Shown one piece after another: positions 54,340 to 63,674 of a DNA stretch of 64,000 nt; within the stretch, counting starts at the first letter, position 1; each line of letters begins with the position of its first letter. A model generated the notes under the pieces. The model searched no databases and had not been told where the DNA came from. It saw only the letters and a list, made by a program, of their open reading frames with translations. The translations under genes were made by a program, and so were the position numbers. This DNA is from Candidatus Phosphitivorax anaerolimi. GTDB taxonomy: Bacteria; Desulfobacterota; Desulfomonilia; UBA1062. Location of the stretch: assembly GCA_001896555.1 (NCBI GenBank), contig MPOS01000048.1, positions 1 to 64,000 on the forward strand, read 5' to 3'.

Positions 54340-54642
54340 CACGGAAACGATACGCCGGGATCGGGCCTGTTTCTCCAACCCCTGACTTTTTCGCTTCCCG
54401 GTCAACGGGCCGGAAATAAAACCCATTCCTTCCTTTTTCAAGACTGATTGAGATAAGGGTGCAACGAAATATAATGTAATGGTGTCAACCATGTCCCTCC
54501 CAGCCGGCTGAGCGGCAGGAAGCATACCGACCCTGATCAGGTCTCAGGCGCATGTGCAAAAAAGAGGGATATCAGATCATTTGAAAGGATGATGCATCTT
54601 AAGTAGACTCTTGACCTGAAAACCAAGCAAGGAGGAAGAGAG
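54340..54642 (+). promoter_or_regulatory. Promoter and long 5' leader of the DUF2795 gene
   Basis: TTGAGA (54448-54453), 16-bp spacer and a consensus TATAAT (54470-54475) place transcription start near 54483. That leaves about 160 bases of leader before the ATG at 54643. The leader has GC-rich short inverted repeats (for example CCTGATCAGG near 54535-54545) and a strong AAGGAGGAAG ribosome site. No known riboswitch class is recognised. Confidence 0.6.
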
Positions 54643-54840
54643 ATGGCTAATCCCAGAAGTGCTGCCGAATTGGAAAAATATCTCAAAGGTGTGGATTATC
54701 CTGCAAGCAAGAAAGATCTCCTCAGCAAAGCAAAGTCAAACGGCGCTCCCCAGGATGTGATCGATATGATCAACAGTCTCTCGGAAAGCCACTTCAACTC
54801 ACCGATCGATGTGACAAAGTCCCTTGGCAAGAGCCATTAG
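54643..54840 (+). CDS. DUF2795 family protein, 65 aa
   Basis: A small helical protein with the DUF2795 pattern: AAELEKYLKGVDYPASKKDLLSKAKSNGAPQDVIDMINSL, in which a short repeat supports a three-helix fold. The family is common in anaerobes and actinobacteria and has no established function. It has its own promoter with a long leader, AAGGAGGAAGAG before the ATG, and a strong terminator, which suggests high expression as a single gene. Confidence 0.85.
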   Translation: MANPRSAAELEKYLKGVDYPASKKDLLSKAKSNGAPQDVIDMINSLSESHFNSPIDVTKSLGKSH

Positions 54841-54913
54841 GCTTAAATACATGACAAGGTTTTTAAGGAAAGAAAAGCAAGGAATAAGAAAAGAATAGTG
54901 TCAGCACACTACG

Positions 54914-54951
54914 AAAGGGCATCTGCTTTTTTTCGCAGATGCCCTTTTTTT
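54914..54951 (+). terminator. Rho-independent terminator after the DUF2795 gene
   Basis: A perfect 13-bp stem (54914-54926 with 54935-54947) with an 8-base loop; the T run continues to 54951. Confidence 0.92.
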
Positions 54952-55055
54952 GTCCAGCATAGTCTCTTCCATCATCGTTAAGGGCCGCTCTAAGGGCCAC
55001 CGTCTCCTGACTGAGAGAATGAACACAAAAAGGCAGGGCGGGCGAGGTCGAGCCG

Positions 55056-55760
55056 CTACCGGTTGAGGTTCTTGACCTTGGCGCGTTCCATGATGATTCC
55101 GCGCTGCATGGCCCCGGTGATATCGAGTCCTTCCGCTGTCACGAGGGTGAGGTCGACCCGGTCGAGAATCGAGTTTTTCAGCTGGACGTCTTCCATGGAT
55201 GCGGACATGAAGGAAGTTTGGGTGAGGCCGGATTCGTTCATGGTTATCTTGATGAATCTGCTCAGCGCGAAGTTGGATTCGTTCAAGGTGCACTTGTCCA
55301 AGTTGCACGATTCCATGATGCAAAACAGGACCCTCATCTTCTGGAGGTCTGACTCTGTCAGGTCGACGTCTTTGAAATGGGAGCAGATGATGGTTGAGCC
55401 CGTCAGTCTGGATTTCGACATGTCCTGACCACTAAAGGTCACCCTGAGGAACTGGCTGTTCAGCGCGGTTATCCGGGTGAGGGTGCATGAGCTTAAGTCC
55501 GAGTCCTTTAGTGTGACCTCTGAGAGATGTGCGCCGGTGAAGTTTGTGTTGTGAAGGATCGCGCCTTCGAGGTTCACACGCTCCAGGTGAGCTTCCTGAA
55601 GGTTTGTGTCCGCGAGATTGACGTTTCTCAGATCCGACCCTCTCAGGTTCGCACCGCCGAGGTCGAGCTTGCTCAGGTCGAGACCCCTCAAGTCCTCACC
55701 TTCGAGGGGCTTGCCCGACGCAATGGCGTCTGCGATCTGCTGCTTGTTGTATCCAGGCAT
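55056..55760 (-). CDS. Pentapeptide repeat protein, 234 aa
   Basis: From about residue 20 onward the sequence follows the A(D/N)LxX five-residue periodicity (LRGLDLSKLDLGGANLRGSDL, then LADTNLQEAHLERVNLEGAIL and so on), predicting a right-handed quadrilateral beta-helix. The second half is more degenerate. A family of scaffolds and DNA-mimic-like proteins; role here unknown. Its start shares one base with the stop of the DUF342 gene, so the two are co-translated. Confidence 0.85.
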   Translation of the reverse strand: MPGYNKQQIADAIASGKPLEGEDLRGLDLSKLDLGGANLRGSDLRNVNLADTNLQEAHLERVNLEGAILHNTNFTGAHLSEVTLKDSDLSSCTLTRITALNSQFLRVTFSGQDMSKSRLTGSTIICSHFKDVDLTESDLQKMRVLFCIMESCNLDKCTLNESNFALSRFIKITMNESGLTQTSFMSASMEDVQLKNSILDRVDLTLVTAEGLDITGAMQRGIIMERAKVKNLNR

Positions 55761-57184
55761 TATTCGGACTCCAGTAATTCCTTGATTTCTTGAAGCATCA
55801 CAAACTCTGTCTCCAAGATCTCGTTGTTGCGCAGCGAAAACTGGGTCTTTACCCGCGGCTGTTCTATTTCCCGTATGGCCTTGCCGATCATGATGATCGT
55901 GCCCTCGTTTGCGACTCCATCGATATAGATGTTGCCGGAAAACACTGCATTGATCTTGTCGGTGAGGTCGCGGATCCTGGCATCGATGGAATAGAGGTTG
56001 TTCTTGACAGTCTCTGCGGCATCGAGGATCTTTGTGTAGAGCGCCTCCTGCTGCTTGGTGAGCGAACCCTTGGTCTTGAGGATCCTGAGCTTGACCAGGG
56101 AGGCCTGCAGCTTGAGAAAGTCGCCGATTCTCTCGACAAGGACGTCCTTGGCCTGCTCCCGCTCGTTGAGAAGAGCAGGGTTGTGGCCGATGATGAGCCG
56201 GGTGCTCACCGGGTTCGCCTCATGCCCGATGGTATGGCAATAGATCCAGGACTCCGACGAGACCGAGCTTCCTGTGATCCACCCATTGGGACTCCTGACG
56301 ACGACGGGGCCTCCGGCAGTGATCTCGCTGTTGCGGATATAGTCATCCACCACGATCTCTTTTCTGGCCCGGACATGGGCATCCTGGACAAACTTCACGT
56401 GGATGGAGCCCTGAGCGGTCACTTGTGCCTTCTCCTGCCCGAGGATTCCACCGGCGATCCTGATGTTTCCGCCGGCGGTAATGGTGACGCGGCCCACACT
56501 CATGGCAACGGTCACATCCTCCAGGGCATGAACCTCGTAGCCGTCGCCAACCTCTCCGTTCACCACCACAGAGCCGTTGAAACGGATATTCCCCGTAGAC
56601 GAATCCACCTTGTCTACTACGTAAACCGGCTCTACATTCACTTCGGTGTCGGACCACACCACCATCCCGTCGATGGCTGCCAAGAGCTTGTTGCCGTCGG
56701 GAGACACCTCGATGCCCTTGCCCGAAGGGAGCTTTGCGGGGTAGCCTACCTTGCCGGGGATCTCTTCTCCCTTGACAGTGGTCCCTCTCTTCCCGGTTTC
56801 GGGCGGAATGAGCTCGCACAGAACATCACCCGCGGTGACGTTCTGAATGAGGTTCATGTCTTTGATGTTGACCCTGCCGCTTAAATCTTCCTTGAGTTTC
56901 GCCTTGGTGCCGTCCTTGTTGAAATGGCAGACGACATACCCGTCTTTTCCTTCGCCGGGCTGCTCGCCCTTGGCGACCGTAACCCACTTGTTGAGAGTTT
57001 TGTATTCGGAGATCTGGTAGATCACGTCGTTCCATATGCCGAAGCACACTCCGGCTTCCTGCAGTGCATCATAGAGATCGGATACATTGACGGAGGACAC
57101 CTCTGCGGCCAATGGCGTGACCTTGATACTGGCGACGAGTCCTCCCTGGGTTATGCTCACATCTACCTTGTACTCTTTCTTCAC
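55760..57184 (-). CDS. FapA-like DUF342 protein, 474 aa
   Basis: The DUF342 beta-helical core is evident in repeated short strands (IRFNGSVVVNGEVGDGYEVHALEDVTV, VTITAGGNIRIAGGILGQEKAQVTAQGSIHVKFV). An N-terminal domain covers about 1-110, and a coiled-coil helix region follows the core (about 350-430). DUF342/FapA proteins have been linked to polymer- or surface-related regulation in other bacteria; the biochemical role is unclear. It forms a two-gene operon with the pentapeptide protein, making a pair of beta-helix proteins. Confidence 0.85.
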   Translation of the reverse strand: MKKEYKVDVSITQGGLVASIKVTPLAAEVSSVNVSDLYDALQEAGVCFGIWNDVIYQISEYKTLNKWVTVAKGEQPGEGKDGYVVCHFNKDGTKAKLKEDLSGRVNIKDMNLIQNVTAGDVLCELIPPETGKRGTTVKGEEIPGKVGYPAKLPSGKGIEVSPDGNKLLAAIDGMVVWSDTEVNVEPVYVVDKVDSSTGNIRFNGSVVVNGEVGDGYEVHALEDVTVAMSVGRVTITAGGNIRIAGGILGQEKAQVTAQGSIHVKFVQDAHVRARKEIVVDDYIRNSEITAGGPVVVRSPNGWITGSSVSSESWIYCHTIGHEANPVSTRLIIGHNPALLNEREQAKDVLVERIGDFLKLQASLVKLRILKTKGSLTKQQEALYTKILDAAETVKNNLYSIDARIRDLTDKINAVFSGNIYIDGVANEGTIIMIGKAIREIEQPRVKTQFSLRNNEILETEFVMLQEIKELLESE

Positions 57185-57332
57185 AAAGAGAGGGTTCGGT
57201 TCTTGAGAAAAAAAACTTTATAAGAACCAGTCGAGAACAGATTTTTTTCAAGGGAAAATCTCCTTGACTCTCCCGCCAGTATTCTTTACCGTTCCTCCAG
57301 CTTGATAAATACTGATGTGCAGGAAAAAGGAC

Positions 57333-57992
57333 ATGAAGATCAGCGACGTTGCCGCTCTCGACATCAAGGGCTTTCTCGATTACGAAGAAGGCCTGATGCT
57401 CTATGACATGGCACGAGCTGCAAGCGCCAGAGGCCCCTGCCTGGAAATCGGGAGCTACTGCGGAAAATCCGCAGTCTATCTGGGGCTCGGCTGCAAGGAG
57501 GGCGGGGGCGTTCTCTTCTCCATCGATCATCACCGGGGGTCTGAGGAGCAGCAGAAAGGGCAGGAATACTTCGACCCGGATCTCTATGACGAGGCCTTGG
57601 GGAGGGTGGACACCTTCAGGCACTTTCGCAGAACCATCGAGCTGGCGTCGCTCGAAGACACGGTAGTGCCCATTGTGGCCCCGTCGGAGGTGGCAGCGCG
57701 CATGTGGGCCACGCCTTTGAGCCTGGTTTTCATCGACGGCGGCCACAGCTACCCGGCAGTGTTCACCGACTACACATCATGGATGCCCCACCTCATGCCG
57801 GGCGGTTATCTCCTGATCCACGACATCTTCCCCGACCCCAAGGACGGCGGCCAGGCCCCGTATTATGTCTATCGGCTCGCCGTAGAATCAGGACTCTTCA
57901 AAGAGGAGCCGCGGTTCAAGACCCTGGGCATCCTCAGGAGGCTGTCGACAGGCGAAGTGCCGGAGGCGGTCAGGCGCCTACGCGACTGGTAG
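57333..57992 (+). CDS. Class I SAM-dependent methyltransferase (Methyltransf_24 type)
   Basis: 219 residues from the ATG at 57333 (AAGGAC just upstream; an ATG at 57315 is possible). CLEIGSYCGKSAVYLGLG is motif I, VFIDGGHSYPAVFTDY motif IV, and LMPGGYLLIHDIFPDP motif VI, the pattern of sugar or small-molecule O-methyltransferases in glycan clusters. It converges on and overlaps the radical SAM gene by 15 bases. Probably part of the envelope cluster to its right. Confidence 0.85.
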   Translation: MKISDVAALDIKGFLDYEEGLMLYDMARAASARGPCLEIGSYCGKSAVYLGLGCKEGGGVLFSIDHHRGSEEQQKGQEYFDPDLYDEALGRVDTFRHFRRTIELASLEDTVVPIVAPSEVAARMWATPLSLVFIDGGHSYPAVFTDYTSWMPHLMPGGYLLIHDIFPDPKDGGQAPYYVYRLAVESGLFKEEPRFKTLGILRRLSTGEVPEAVRRLRDW

Positions 57993-59567
57993 ACGGTCCA
58001 CTTCCAGGTTGTGGGTCCAGTAGAGGCGGGAGTTTCCGTTCGCCGACTCGTACTTGATGTATCCCGCGTCGATCAGCGTCTTCAAGGTCCATGACACGAA
58101 GGAACCGTCTCCCCCGACCTTTTGCAGGACGGCGGGAGTGAAGAGGGCCGCGGGGTCCGTACCCGGTGCTGCCGGTGCGGCGAGCTGCTCGATGATGTCT
58201 TCGCTGAGCAGCTTGAAGATGAGATGCATCCTCTTCTTGCCCACCACCAGGATCTCCTCGTGGGGGGTGCACTGTCTGCTTTCGTACCGCTTGAGTACCT
58301 CCTGCCACTGATGGTCGAGGAAATCTTCGCAGGCCCGCACGAACGCCTCCATGTCCTCCGGGCTCACCCGGGAAGTGCGCACCACGGGGTGGTTGGCGTC
58401 GTAGAGCGACCAGTCGTCGGTGAGGATCTCCAGATCGTACTTCTCGATCTCCTCACGCACCGTGGTGCCCGGAAAGGGGGCCAGCATGTGATATCCATAG
58501 TAGATGCCCAGCTCCTGCGCGAGACGTGCCGTGTCTTGGAGCGTCTCGGGGGACTCGCCCGGCAGCCCGACCATGAAAGATGCATGGGTGGTGATGCCCG
58601 CCTCCTTGCAGATCCGGGTCGCCTCCCTTGCCTGCTCGACGGTGATCCCCTTCCGGACCCGCTTGAGTATCTCCGGATTGCCCGACTCGATGCCGAAGCT
58701 GATGGCATCGCATCCGGCCTTCCTCATGATGTCCAGGATCTCCCGGTCAACGGTGTTGACCCGGGCGAATGCGCTCCAGGCAAACTTCACGTCACGTCTG
58801 AGTATCTCTTCGCACAGGGCGTTGACCCGCTGTTTGCTGGCCGTGAACAAATCGTCGGCGATGTTGATCCGGGTGAATCCCATGGCGAGGATCTGCTCGA
58901 TCTCGTCCACCACCAGCTTCGGGTCTCTGAATCTTCCCTTGTACCCCACCATGCGCCTGCCCAGACAGAAGATGCACTTGTTCGGACACCCCCTGCTCGT
59001 GATGATGCTCACCGGATAGCCCAGGGCAAGGTAGCGCGACACTGGCAGCAGGTGGCGGGCGGGAAGCGGGAGCGAATCCAGGTCTTCGATCAGGGGTCGG
59101 GCGGGAGTGATGACAGGTTCGCCGTCTTTGCGGAAGGCGATCCCGGCGATATGTTCCCATTCTTCAGGTGAGGTGAGAACGGGCACGAGCTCGGAGAGGG
59201 TCTGCTCTCCCTCGCCGACCACGATGAGGTCGAGCTCCGGATATGTGCGCAGGGTATTCTCGATGTCGAACGAGACGTGGGGGCCGCCCATCATGGTGAT
59301 GATGTCCGGGTTATATTGCTTGACATCCCGGACAATGGCCGCGGCCTGGTGAAAGTTCATGGTGACCGAGTTCACCCCCACCGCGTGAGGCCTGAAGGCG
59401 TCCAGCGCCTGAGCGAGTTTTTCCGGGGTGTACTTGCTCACGATGTAGTCGAAGATCCTCACCGTGGCGCCCGTCGCCTCGCATGCTGCGGCTACGTACG
59501 ACAGGCCGAGCGGAGGAGATGGGGCCTCTTCCAGGGGATAGGGTGAGGCGACGAGTGCGATTCTCAT
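57978..59567 (-). CDS. B12-binding-type radical SAM protein, 529 aa
   Basis: The N-terminal region (about 1-130) has the cobalamin-binding fold style of the BchE/P-methylase class (GLSYVAAACEATGATVRIFDY, VGVNSVTMNFHQAA), without an obvious DxHxxG. The radical SAM CxxxCxxC is at residues 194, 198 and 201 (RGCPNKCIFC), followed by a TIM-barrel and a C-terminal extension (about 440-529) with a possible winged-helix segment. A methyl transfer or ring/C-C chemistry on an envelope lipid or glycan is plausible. ATG at 59567 overlaps the upstream acyltransferase stop and follows GGAGGAATC. Confidence 0.88.
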   Translation of the reverse strand: MRIALVASPYPLEEAPSPPLGLSYVAAACEATGATVRIFDYIVSKYTPEKLAQALDAFRPHAVGVNSVTMNFHQAAAIVRDVKQYNPDIITMMGGPHVSFDIENTLRTYPELDLIVVGEGEQTLSELVPVLTSPEEWEHIAGIAFRKDGEPVITPARPLIEDLDSLPLPARHLLPVSRYLALGYPVSIITSRGCPNKCIFCLGRRMVGYKGRFRDPKLVVDEIEQILAMGFTRINIADDLFTASKQRVNALCEEILRRDVKFAWSAFARVNTVDREILDIMRKAGCDAISFGIESGNPEILKRVRKGITVEQAREATRICKEAGITTHASFMVGLPGESPETLQDTARLAQELGIYYGYHMLAPFPGTTVREEIEKYDLEILTDDWSLYDANHPVVRTSRVSPEDMEAFVRACEDFLDHQWQEVLKRYESRQCTPHEEILVVGKKRMHLIFKLLSEDIIEQLAAPAAPGTDPAALFTPAVLQKVGGDGSFVSWTLKTLIDAGYIKYESANGNSRLYWTHNLEVDRLPVA

Positions 59568-60298
59568 GGGGATTCCTCCGTCTCTCTCCTGGGAAAGGCA
59601 ATGGACTTGAGCCATCCCAGGAGCGTGTTTCCTTTCAGCATGTCCCGGTCGATCGCGTCGATGTCCCGCTCGAGCTTGGCCGCGTCGGCGAACCAGTGCT
59701 CCCGGGTTTTCATGGGGCGGTTTGTGTCCAGATCGCGCAGGGGCACGGCCGGGCTCCCGGCCGCGATGACATTGGGCGGGATGTCCCGGGTGACCACCGA
59801 GCCTGCGCCGATGATGCTGTTGTCCCCGATGGTGACTCCCTTGCACACGATGCTGCCGTCGCCGAGCCAGACATTGCGGCCGATGACCACGGGCGCGGTG
59901 CCCCCGATGTAGTCGGTCCGGTCATAGATCCCGTGCCAGTCGGCGTCGGTGATGTACACCCCGCTGGCCATCATGGTGCTGTCGCCGATCGTGATGCCGG
60001 TGGCCGAGCTGATGCGCACTCCGGGGCAGATGAGGCAGTAGTTCCCTATTGTGATGAACCCCTTGCCCTTTTCCGCGGACCAGACTGTGAGCCTTACCTT
60101 GTGCTCCGGTGTCGTGATGACGTTCGCGTAGTCACCCAGGTCGATGGGAGCCCCGAAGACGCGGACGTGCCACGGCTTCATGAAGGTGCAGCCCTTCCCC
60201 AGGCGCCTGAACTGCGGCCTCAGGAAATGCCCGGCATACCAGTCCCTGAAAAGCAGATCGAGTTTTTTGATGTAGTACGGCCTGTAGTCCCTGATCAA
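59564..60298 (-). CDS. Hexapeptide-repeat acyltransferase
   Basis: About 244 residues. Left-handed beta-helix hexads run through the second half (VRISSATGITIGDSTMM, VVIGRNVWLGDGSIVCKGVTIGDNSIIGAGSVVTRDIPPNVIAAGSPA), the WbbJ/LbetaH acetyltransferase pattern that uses acetyl-CoA to modify sugars. There is no ATG in a suitable place; a TTG at 60298 with GAGGG 10 bases upstream is the best start. It lies 5 bases after the toroid gene and is coupled to the radical SAM gene. Confidence 0.85.
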   Translation of the reverse strand: MIRDYRPYYIKKLDLLFRDWYAGHFLRPQFRRLGKGCTFMKPWHVRVFGAPIDLGDYANVITTPEHKVRLTVWSAEKGKGFITIGNYCLICPGVRISSATGITIGDSTMMASGVYITDADWHGIYDRTDYIGGTAPVVIGRNVWLGDGSIVCKGVTIGDNSIIGAGSVVTRDIPPNVIAAGSPAVPLRDLDTNRPMKTREHWFADAAKLERDIDAIDRDMLKGNTLLGWLKSIAFPRRETEESP

Positions 60299-60303
60299 TG
60301 AGC

Positions 60304-61425
60304 TTAAGCCCTCATATCCTGCATGTGCGAGCAGAAGGCCTCCTTGATGCTGAACACCGGATGCCTTTTCTTGAGGAAGCGGTACATGTGGGATTTCTGC
60401 CCCTCCTGCCAGAAGGAGTGGTTGAAGAGCTGGGATGCAGGGGTGATGTGATACAGGGCGTCGGCCGCCATCATGACCGCTGCATTGGTCCAGGTGAGCT
60501 TCTCTTCCGGCCAGACCACCATGTCGGGGAAGGTTATCCCGCAGTAGTAGCTTCCGTCGTCGTGCCTCTTGTTCAATATCCACATAAGGAGTGTCTGCGC
60601 CGGCTCGGTCTCTCCCATGGCAGCCAGAGCGAGGATGAGCTCGGACGATTCGGCCATGGTGACCCACGGGCTGTCGCACACACACCTGACGCCCAGGCCC
60701 TCCACTACAAACTTGTTCCAGTATTTGTCAATTCTCTTTTTCGCTTCGCCGTCCGTCAGCGCTCCACAGAGCACGGGGTAGAACCAGTCCATGGAGTAGC
60801 GCGACTTGGTCTTGTTGAAGAGATACCTGCGGTAGCGGATGGCATCTTCGAGCCTCCTCAAGGCCATCTGCCACCGGGGCCTGCTCTCGCCCAGGAGAAA
60901 GGCCAGAACAAGGGCGCATTTAAGGCTCATGTACACCGAGCACGAGCCTGTGAGCAGACTCATGTGATCGATGTTGCCCTCGGGGTTCCTGGCCCAGTAG
61001 ATCTCCCCGCCCGGGCCCTGCAGTGCAACGGCATAGTCGATGCCTGCGGACACCGTGGGCCAGATGTATTCCAGGAACGCCCGGTCCTGGGTGATGAGGT
61101 AGTAGTGGAAAACCCCCACCGCAATGTAGGACGAGTGGTTCGATTCCCGGGTCGTATCCTCGGCCTGGCCCTGGCGGTAGGCGGAATACCAGCTCCCGTC
61201 GGGAAGCTGCGTGGATGCGAGCCACTCGAAGGCGCGTCTCGCCTGCTCCAGATAACCGCCGATGGACAGCCCGATTGCCGCCTCCACATGGTCCCAGGGG
61301 TCGGTCTTGCCCCCGGCGTGCCAGGGTATTTCACCGGATGGAAGCTGCACATCGGCTATGGATGCCGCCAGGATGTCGATCTCCACCGGGTGGGACAATT
61401 TGTGATACTGGAATTCACGCTCCAT
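60304..61425 (-). CDS. Alpha/alpha-toroid protein, prenyltransferase/glycosidase-like
   Basis: 373 residues from the ATG at 61425 (GAGGAAAGG 8 bases upstream). Helical repeats with Gly-Ser-Trp turns (LPDGSWYSAYR, GGKTDPWDHVEAAIGL, DDGSYYCGITFPDMVVW) indicate an (alpha/alpha)6 barrel like squalene-cyclase/prenyltransferase or GH15-type glycosidases. No DXDD or clear catalytic pair could be assigned, so substrate and reaction are unknown. Set between a methyltransferase gene (11-base overlap) and an acyltransferase, probably in glycan or lipid modification. Confidence 0.7.
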   Translation of the reverse strand: MEREFQYHKLSHPVEIDILAASIADVQLPSGEIPWHAGGKTDPWDHVEAAIGLSIGGYLEQARRAFEWLASTQLPDGSWYSAYRQGQAEDTTRESNHSSYIAVGVFHYYLITQDRAFLEYIWPTVSAGIDYAVALQGPGGEIYWARNPEGNIDHMSLLTGSCSVYMSLKCALVLAFLLGESRPRWQMALRRLEDAIRYRRYLFNKTKSRYSMDWFYPVLCGALTDGEAKKRIDKYWNKFVVEGLGVRCVCDSPWVTMAESSELILALAAMGETEPAQTLLMWILNKRHDDGSYYCGITFPDMVVWPEEKLTWTNAAVMMAADALYHITPASQLFNHSFWQEGQKSHMYRFLKKRHPVFSIKEAFCSHMQDMRA

Positions 61426-62140
61426 AAGAATCACCTTTCCTCAAGTAGAGTACGATGCTCTTCGAAATAACAGGATTCAACACCCGGTCGAGAAACCGGG
61501 TCAAAAGGGGTTTCTTCATGATGTCCCATACTAGAAACCGGTGATAGAGCCTGACCAGGGGGAATTCGTCGTTCTTGTGCCCTACCAGGCATTTCAGCCA
61601 CCAGTAGGGACTGTGCAGCGAATGCGCCCATGCGGTGCCGATGCACCGGGTCCCGGCGCTCTCCAGCAGCTCGAGGAGTTCTTTCTTTCGGAAGATGCGG
61701 ATGTGTCCGCCTTCTTCGTTGTGGTAATCGGAGGAGAGTGCCCAGCAGATCCGCTCGGGCATATATCTGGGCACGCTCACCACCAGCGACTTTCCGGGTT
61801 TGAGCACCCGGACGATCTCCCGGATCGCCTGCAGATGGTCCGGGATGTGCTCGAGCACCTCAGAACAGATGACAACATCGAAGGATGCGTCCTGAAAGGG
61901 CAGCCTGGTGATGTCACTCACGCTCACCAGCTTGATCCCGCCGCCGTCCTCTGCCGCGCCGATCATGGTATTGAGCATTCGATTGGCAGTGTCTGCGTCC
62001 CTCCTGCTCATGTCGATGCCCACCACGTTGACGTCGCGGCGGCGGAAGGCCTCGCCCAGGTGGCGGCCCGAGCCGCACCCGGCATCGAGCACCCAGGAGC
62101 CTTTCGGCAGGGGCAGGCGTGAGAAATCAACTGTGAGCAC
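61415..62140 (-). CDS. Class I SAM-dependent methyltransferase (Methyltransf_11 type)
   Basis: 241 residues from a GTG at 62140 preceded by GGGAGG; an ATG at 62161 with AGGA upstream is the alternative. VLDAGCGSGRHLGEAF is motif I, VVICSEVLEHI motif IV, and VLKPGKSLVVSVPRYMPE motif VI. The C-terminal extension (about 150-241) has aromatic and basic stretches. It overlaps the glycosyltransferase end by 14 bases, so the two are translated together; a modified sugar or polyprenyl-linked substrate is likely. Confidence 0.88.
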   Translation of the reverse strand: MLTVDFSRLPLPKGSWVLDAGCGSGRHLGEAFRRRDVNVVGIDMSRRDADTANRMLNTMIGAAEDGGGIKLVSVSDITRLPFQDASFDVVICSEVLEHIPDHLQAIREIVRVLKPGKSLVVSVPRYMPERICWALSSDYHNEEGGHIRIFRKKELLELLESAGTRCIGTAWAHSLHSPYWWLKCLVGHKNDEFPLVRLYHRFLVWDIMKKPLLTRFLDRVLNPVISKSIVLYLRKGDSYGA

Positions 62141-63422
62141 CGATGGCCTCCCGGTAGACATTCACGACATCCTGAGCCGTGTTCGACCATGTGAAATGCC
62201 TTTTTACCCGCTCATACCCGGCCCTGGCCAGGACGTCGCGCTTTTCGGGATTGTCCAGCAGGTCGACGATGGCCTTTTCCAGCGCGCGGGCATCGCCCGG
62301 TTTCACCAGCACGCCCGCGTCCCCCACCACCTCGGGCAGGGCGCCTCCTGTGGTGCTGATCACCGGTACCCGGCATGCCATCGCCTCTCCTGCGGGCAGC
62401 CCGAACCCCTCGTACAGGGAGGGAACGACCGCTATGGTGGTTCTGGCATAGTAGCTGGCGAAGTCCTCGTCAGGGATGCGTCCGGTAAAGGTGATGTAGT
62501 CGTGAGCGCCCAGGCTGTTCACGAGCCGGTCTATGACCCCGTCCTTCTTCGGCTTGCCGATGACCGTCAGTTTGACGTCGCGATACCGCCGTATGGATGC
62601 AACCGCCTCGATGAGATAGCGCAGCCCCTTCAGGGGGGTGTCTGCGCTGTTGGTCACCATGATCTGGTTTTCCTCGCGCTTGATGCCCTCGACAGGATGG
62701 AAGATGTCGGTGTTGATGCCGTTTGCCACCACGCGGAACTTATAGGGCGGGATTGCGAACTGCCTGCTGATGTCGTCCTTGGATGCCTCGGACACCGTGA
62801 TGATGTGGGAGAGCCTCCTCGACACGCGCTTCTGCATGTTGATGAAGGAGTACCACCGCCTCACCTTCAGCTTGCGCCACCAGATCTTTTCCGAGCTCAC
62901 CTCCACGTCCCGGTCCACGGTGATGGGGTGGTGGATGGTGGCCACGGTTGGAACGCCGATGGCCTGAATGCCCAGAAGGCCGTAGGCGAGGCACTGGTTG
63001 TCGTGGAACACATCGTAGTTCCGGGCGTTCTTTCGCATGAAGTTCCACACGCGTATTCCCGACGTGAAGGGCTCGGGGAACCCGCCGCTGGATACACCGA
63101 GCCATTCGATGAGATTGACCGGCGAGGTCAGCTCTTTGAGACTCGGGACCCGGAAGAGGTCATCAGGATTGTAAAGGTCGAGGCTTGGCAGCTTGTGGAG
63201 GGTGATGTCGCTGTCGAGAACGGGGTAGGGCGGCCCGGAAACCACGTCGACCTTGTGGCCCAGATCGGCCAGTGCCCTGCTGAGCCTCTTGGTATACACC
63301 CCCTGGCCGCCGCAGGTGGGGTTCCCGCGGTAGGTGAAGAGGCAGATCCTCAAAGGAGCTTCGGAACCGGTGGATGCGCTGGGTGCGTTGGCATGCTCTC
63401 TGCCCTGATTACTCCCTGCCAT
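62127..63422 (-). CDS. Glycosyltransferase family 4 protein
   Basis: 431 residues from the ATG at 63422 (AAAGGA upstream). N-terminal acceptor domain with GGQGVYTKRLSRALADLGHKVDVV and HDNQCLAYGLLGIQAIGVPTVATIHHP; C-terminal donor domain with GTGLKGL-like TPLKGLRYLIEA and VPSLYEGFGLPAGEAMA (the Glu-x7-Glu motif). A retaining GT4 acting on an activated sugar at the cytoplasmic face. First gene of the leftward envelope cluster. Confidence 0.9.
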   Translation of the reverse strand: MAGSNQGREHANAPSASTGSEAPLRICLFTYRGNPTCGGQGVYTKRLSRALADLGHKVDVVSGPPYPVLDSDITLHKLPSLDLYNPDDLFRVPSLKELTSPVNLIEWLGVSSGGFPEPFTSGIRVWNFMRKNARNYDVFHDNQCLAYGLLGIQAIGVPTVATIHHPITVDRDVEVSSEKIWWRKLKVRRWYSFINMQKRVSRRLSHIITVSEASKDDISRQFAIPPYKFRVVANGINTDIFHPVEGIKREENQIMVTNSADTPLKGLRYLIEAVASIRRYRDVKLTVIGKPKKDGVIDRLVNSLGAHDYITFTGRIPDEDFASYYARTTIAVVPSLYEGFGLPAGEAMACRVPVISTTGGALPEVVGDAGVLVKPGDARALEKAIVDLLDNPEKRDVLARAGYERVKRHFTWSNTAQDVVNVYREAIGAHS

Positions 63423-63674
63423 GGAATTGACATCCTTTTTATAAATGAAATTACTGCAGCCCTTTTGCCACAGACAGCAGCATTTCACACTACCAGCCGT
63501 ATATGGAAAAATCAATGAAAATCACCAGAATAAGACCAATCTATCTCAACGGCGGACAACGCCTGGAGGGGCGTGGGTTTCACAGGGGAGGAAAGATAGC
63601 TATGAAGGGCCTTTTTGCAGGATGAGAAGGTCTGTACGGCAAACAGGCTCTCTTCGTCCCGGGAGCGCGATCTT

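Noticed and set aside
54480-54560. TPP riboswitch before the DUF2795 gene
   Set aside because: Strings like CTGAT and GGTCTCAG recall the TPP core, but order and spacing do not match and no thiamine gene follows.
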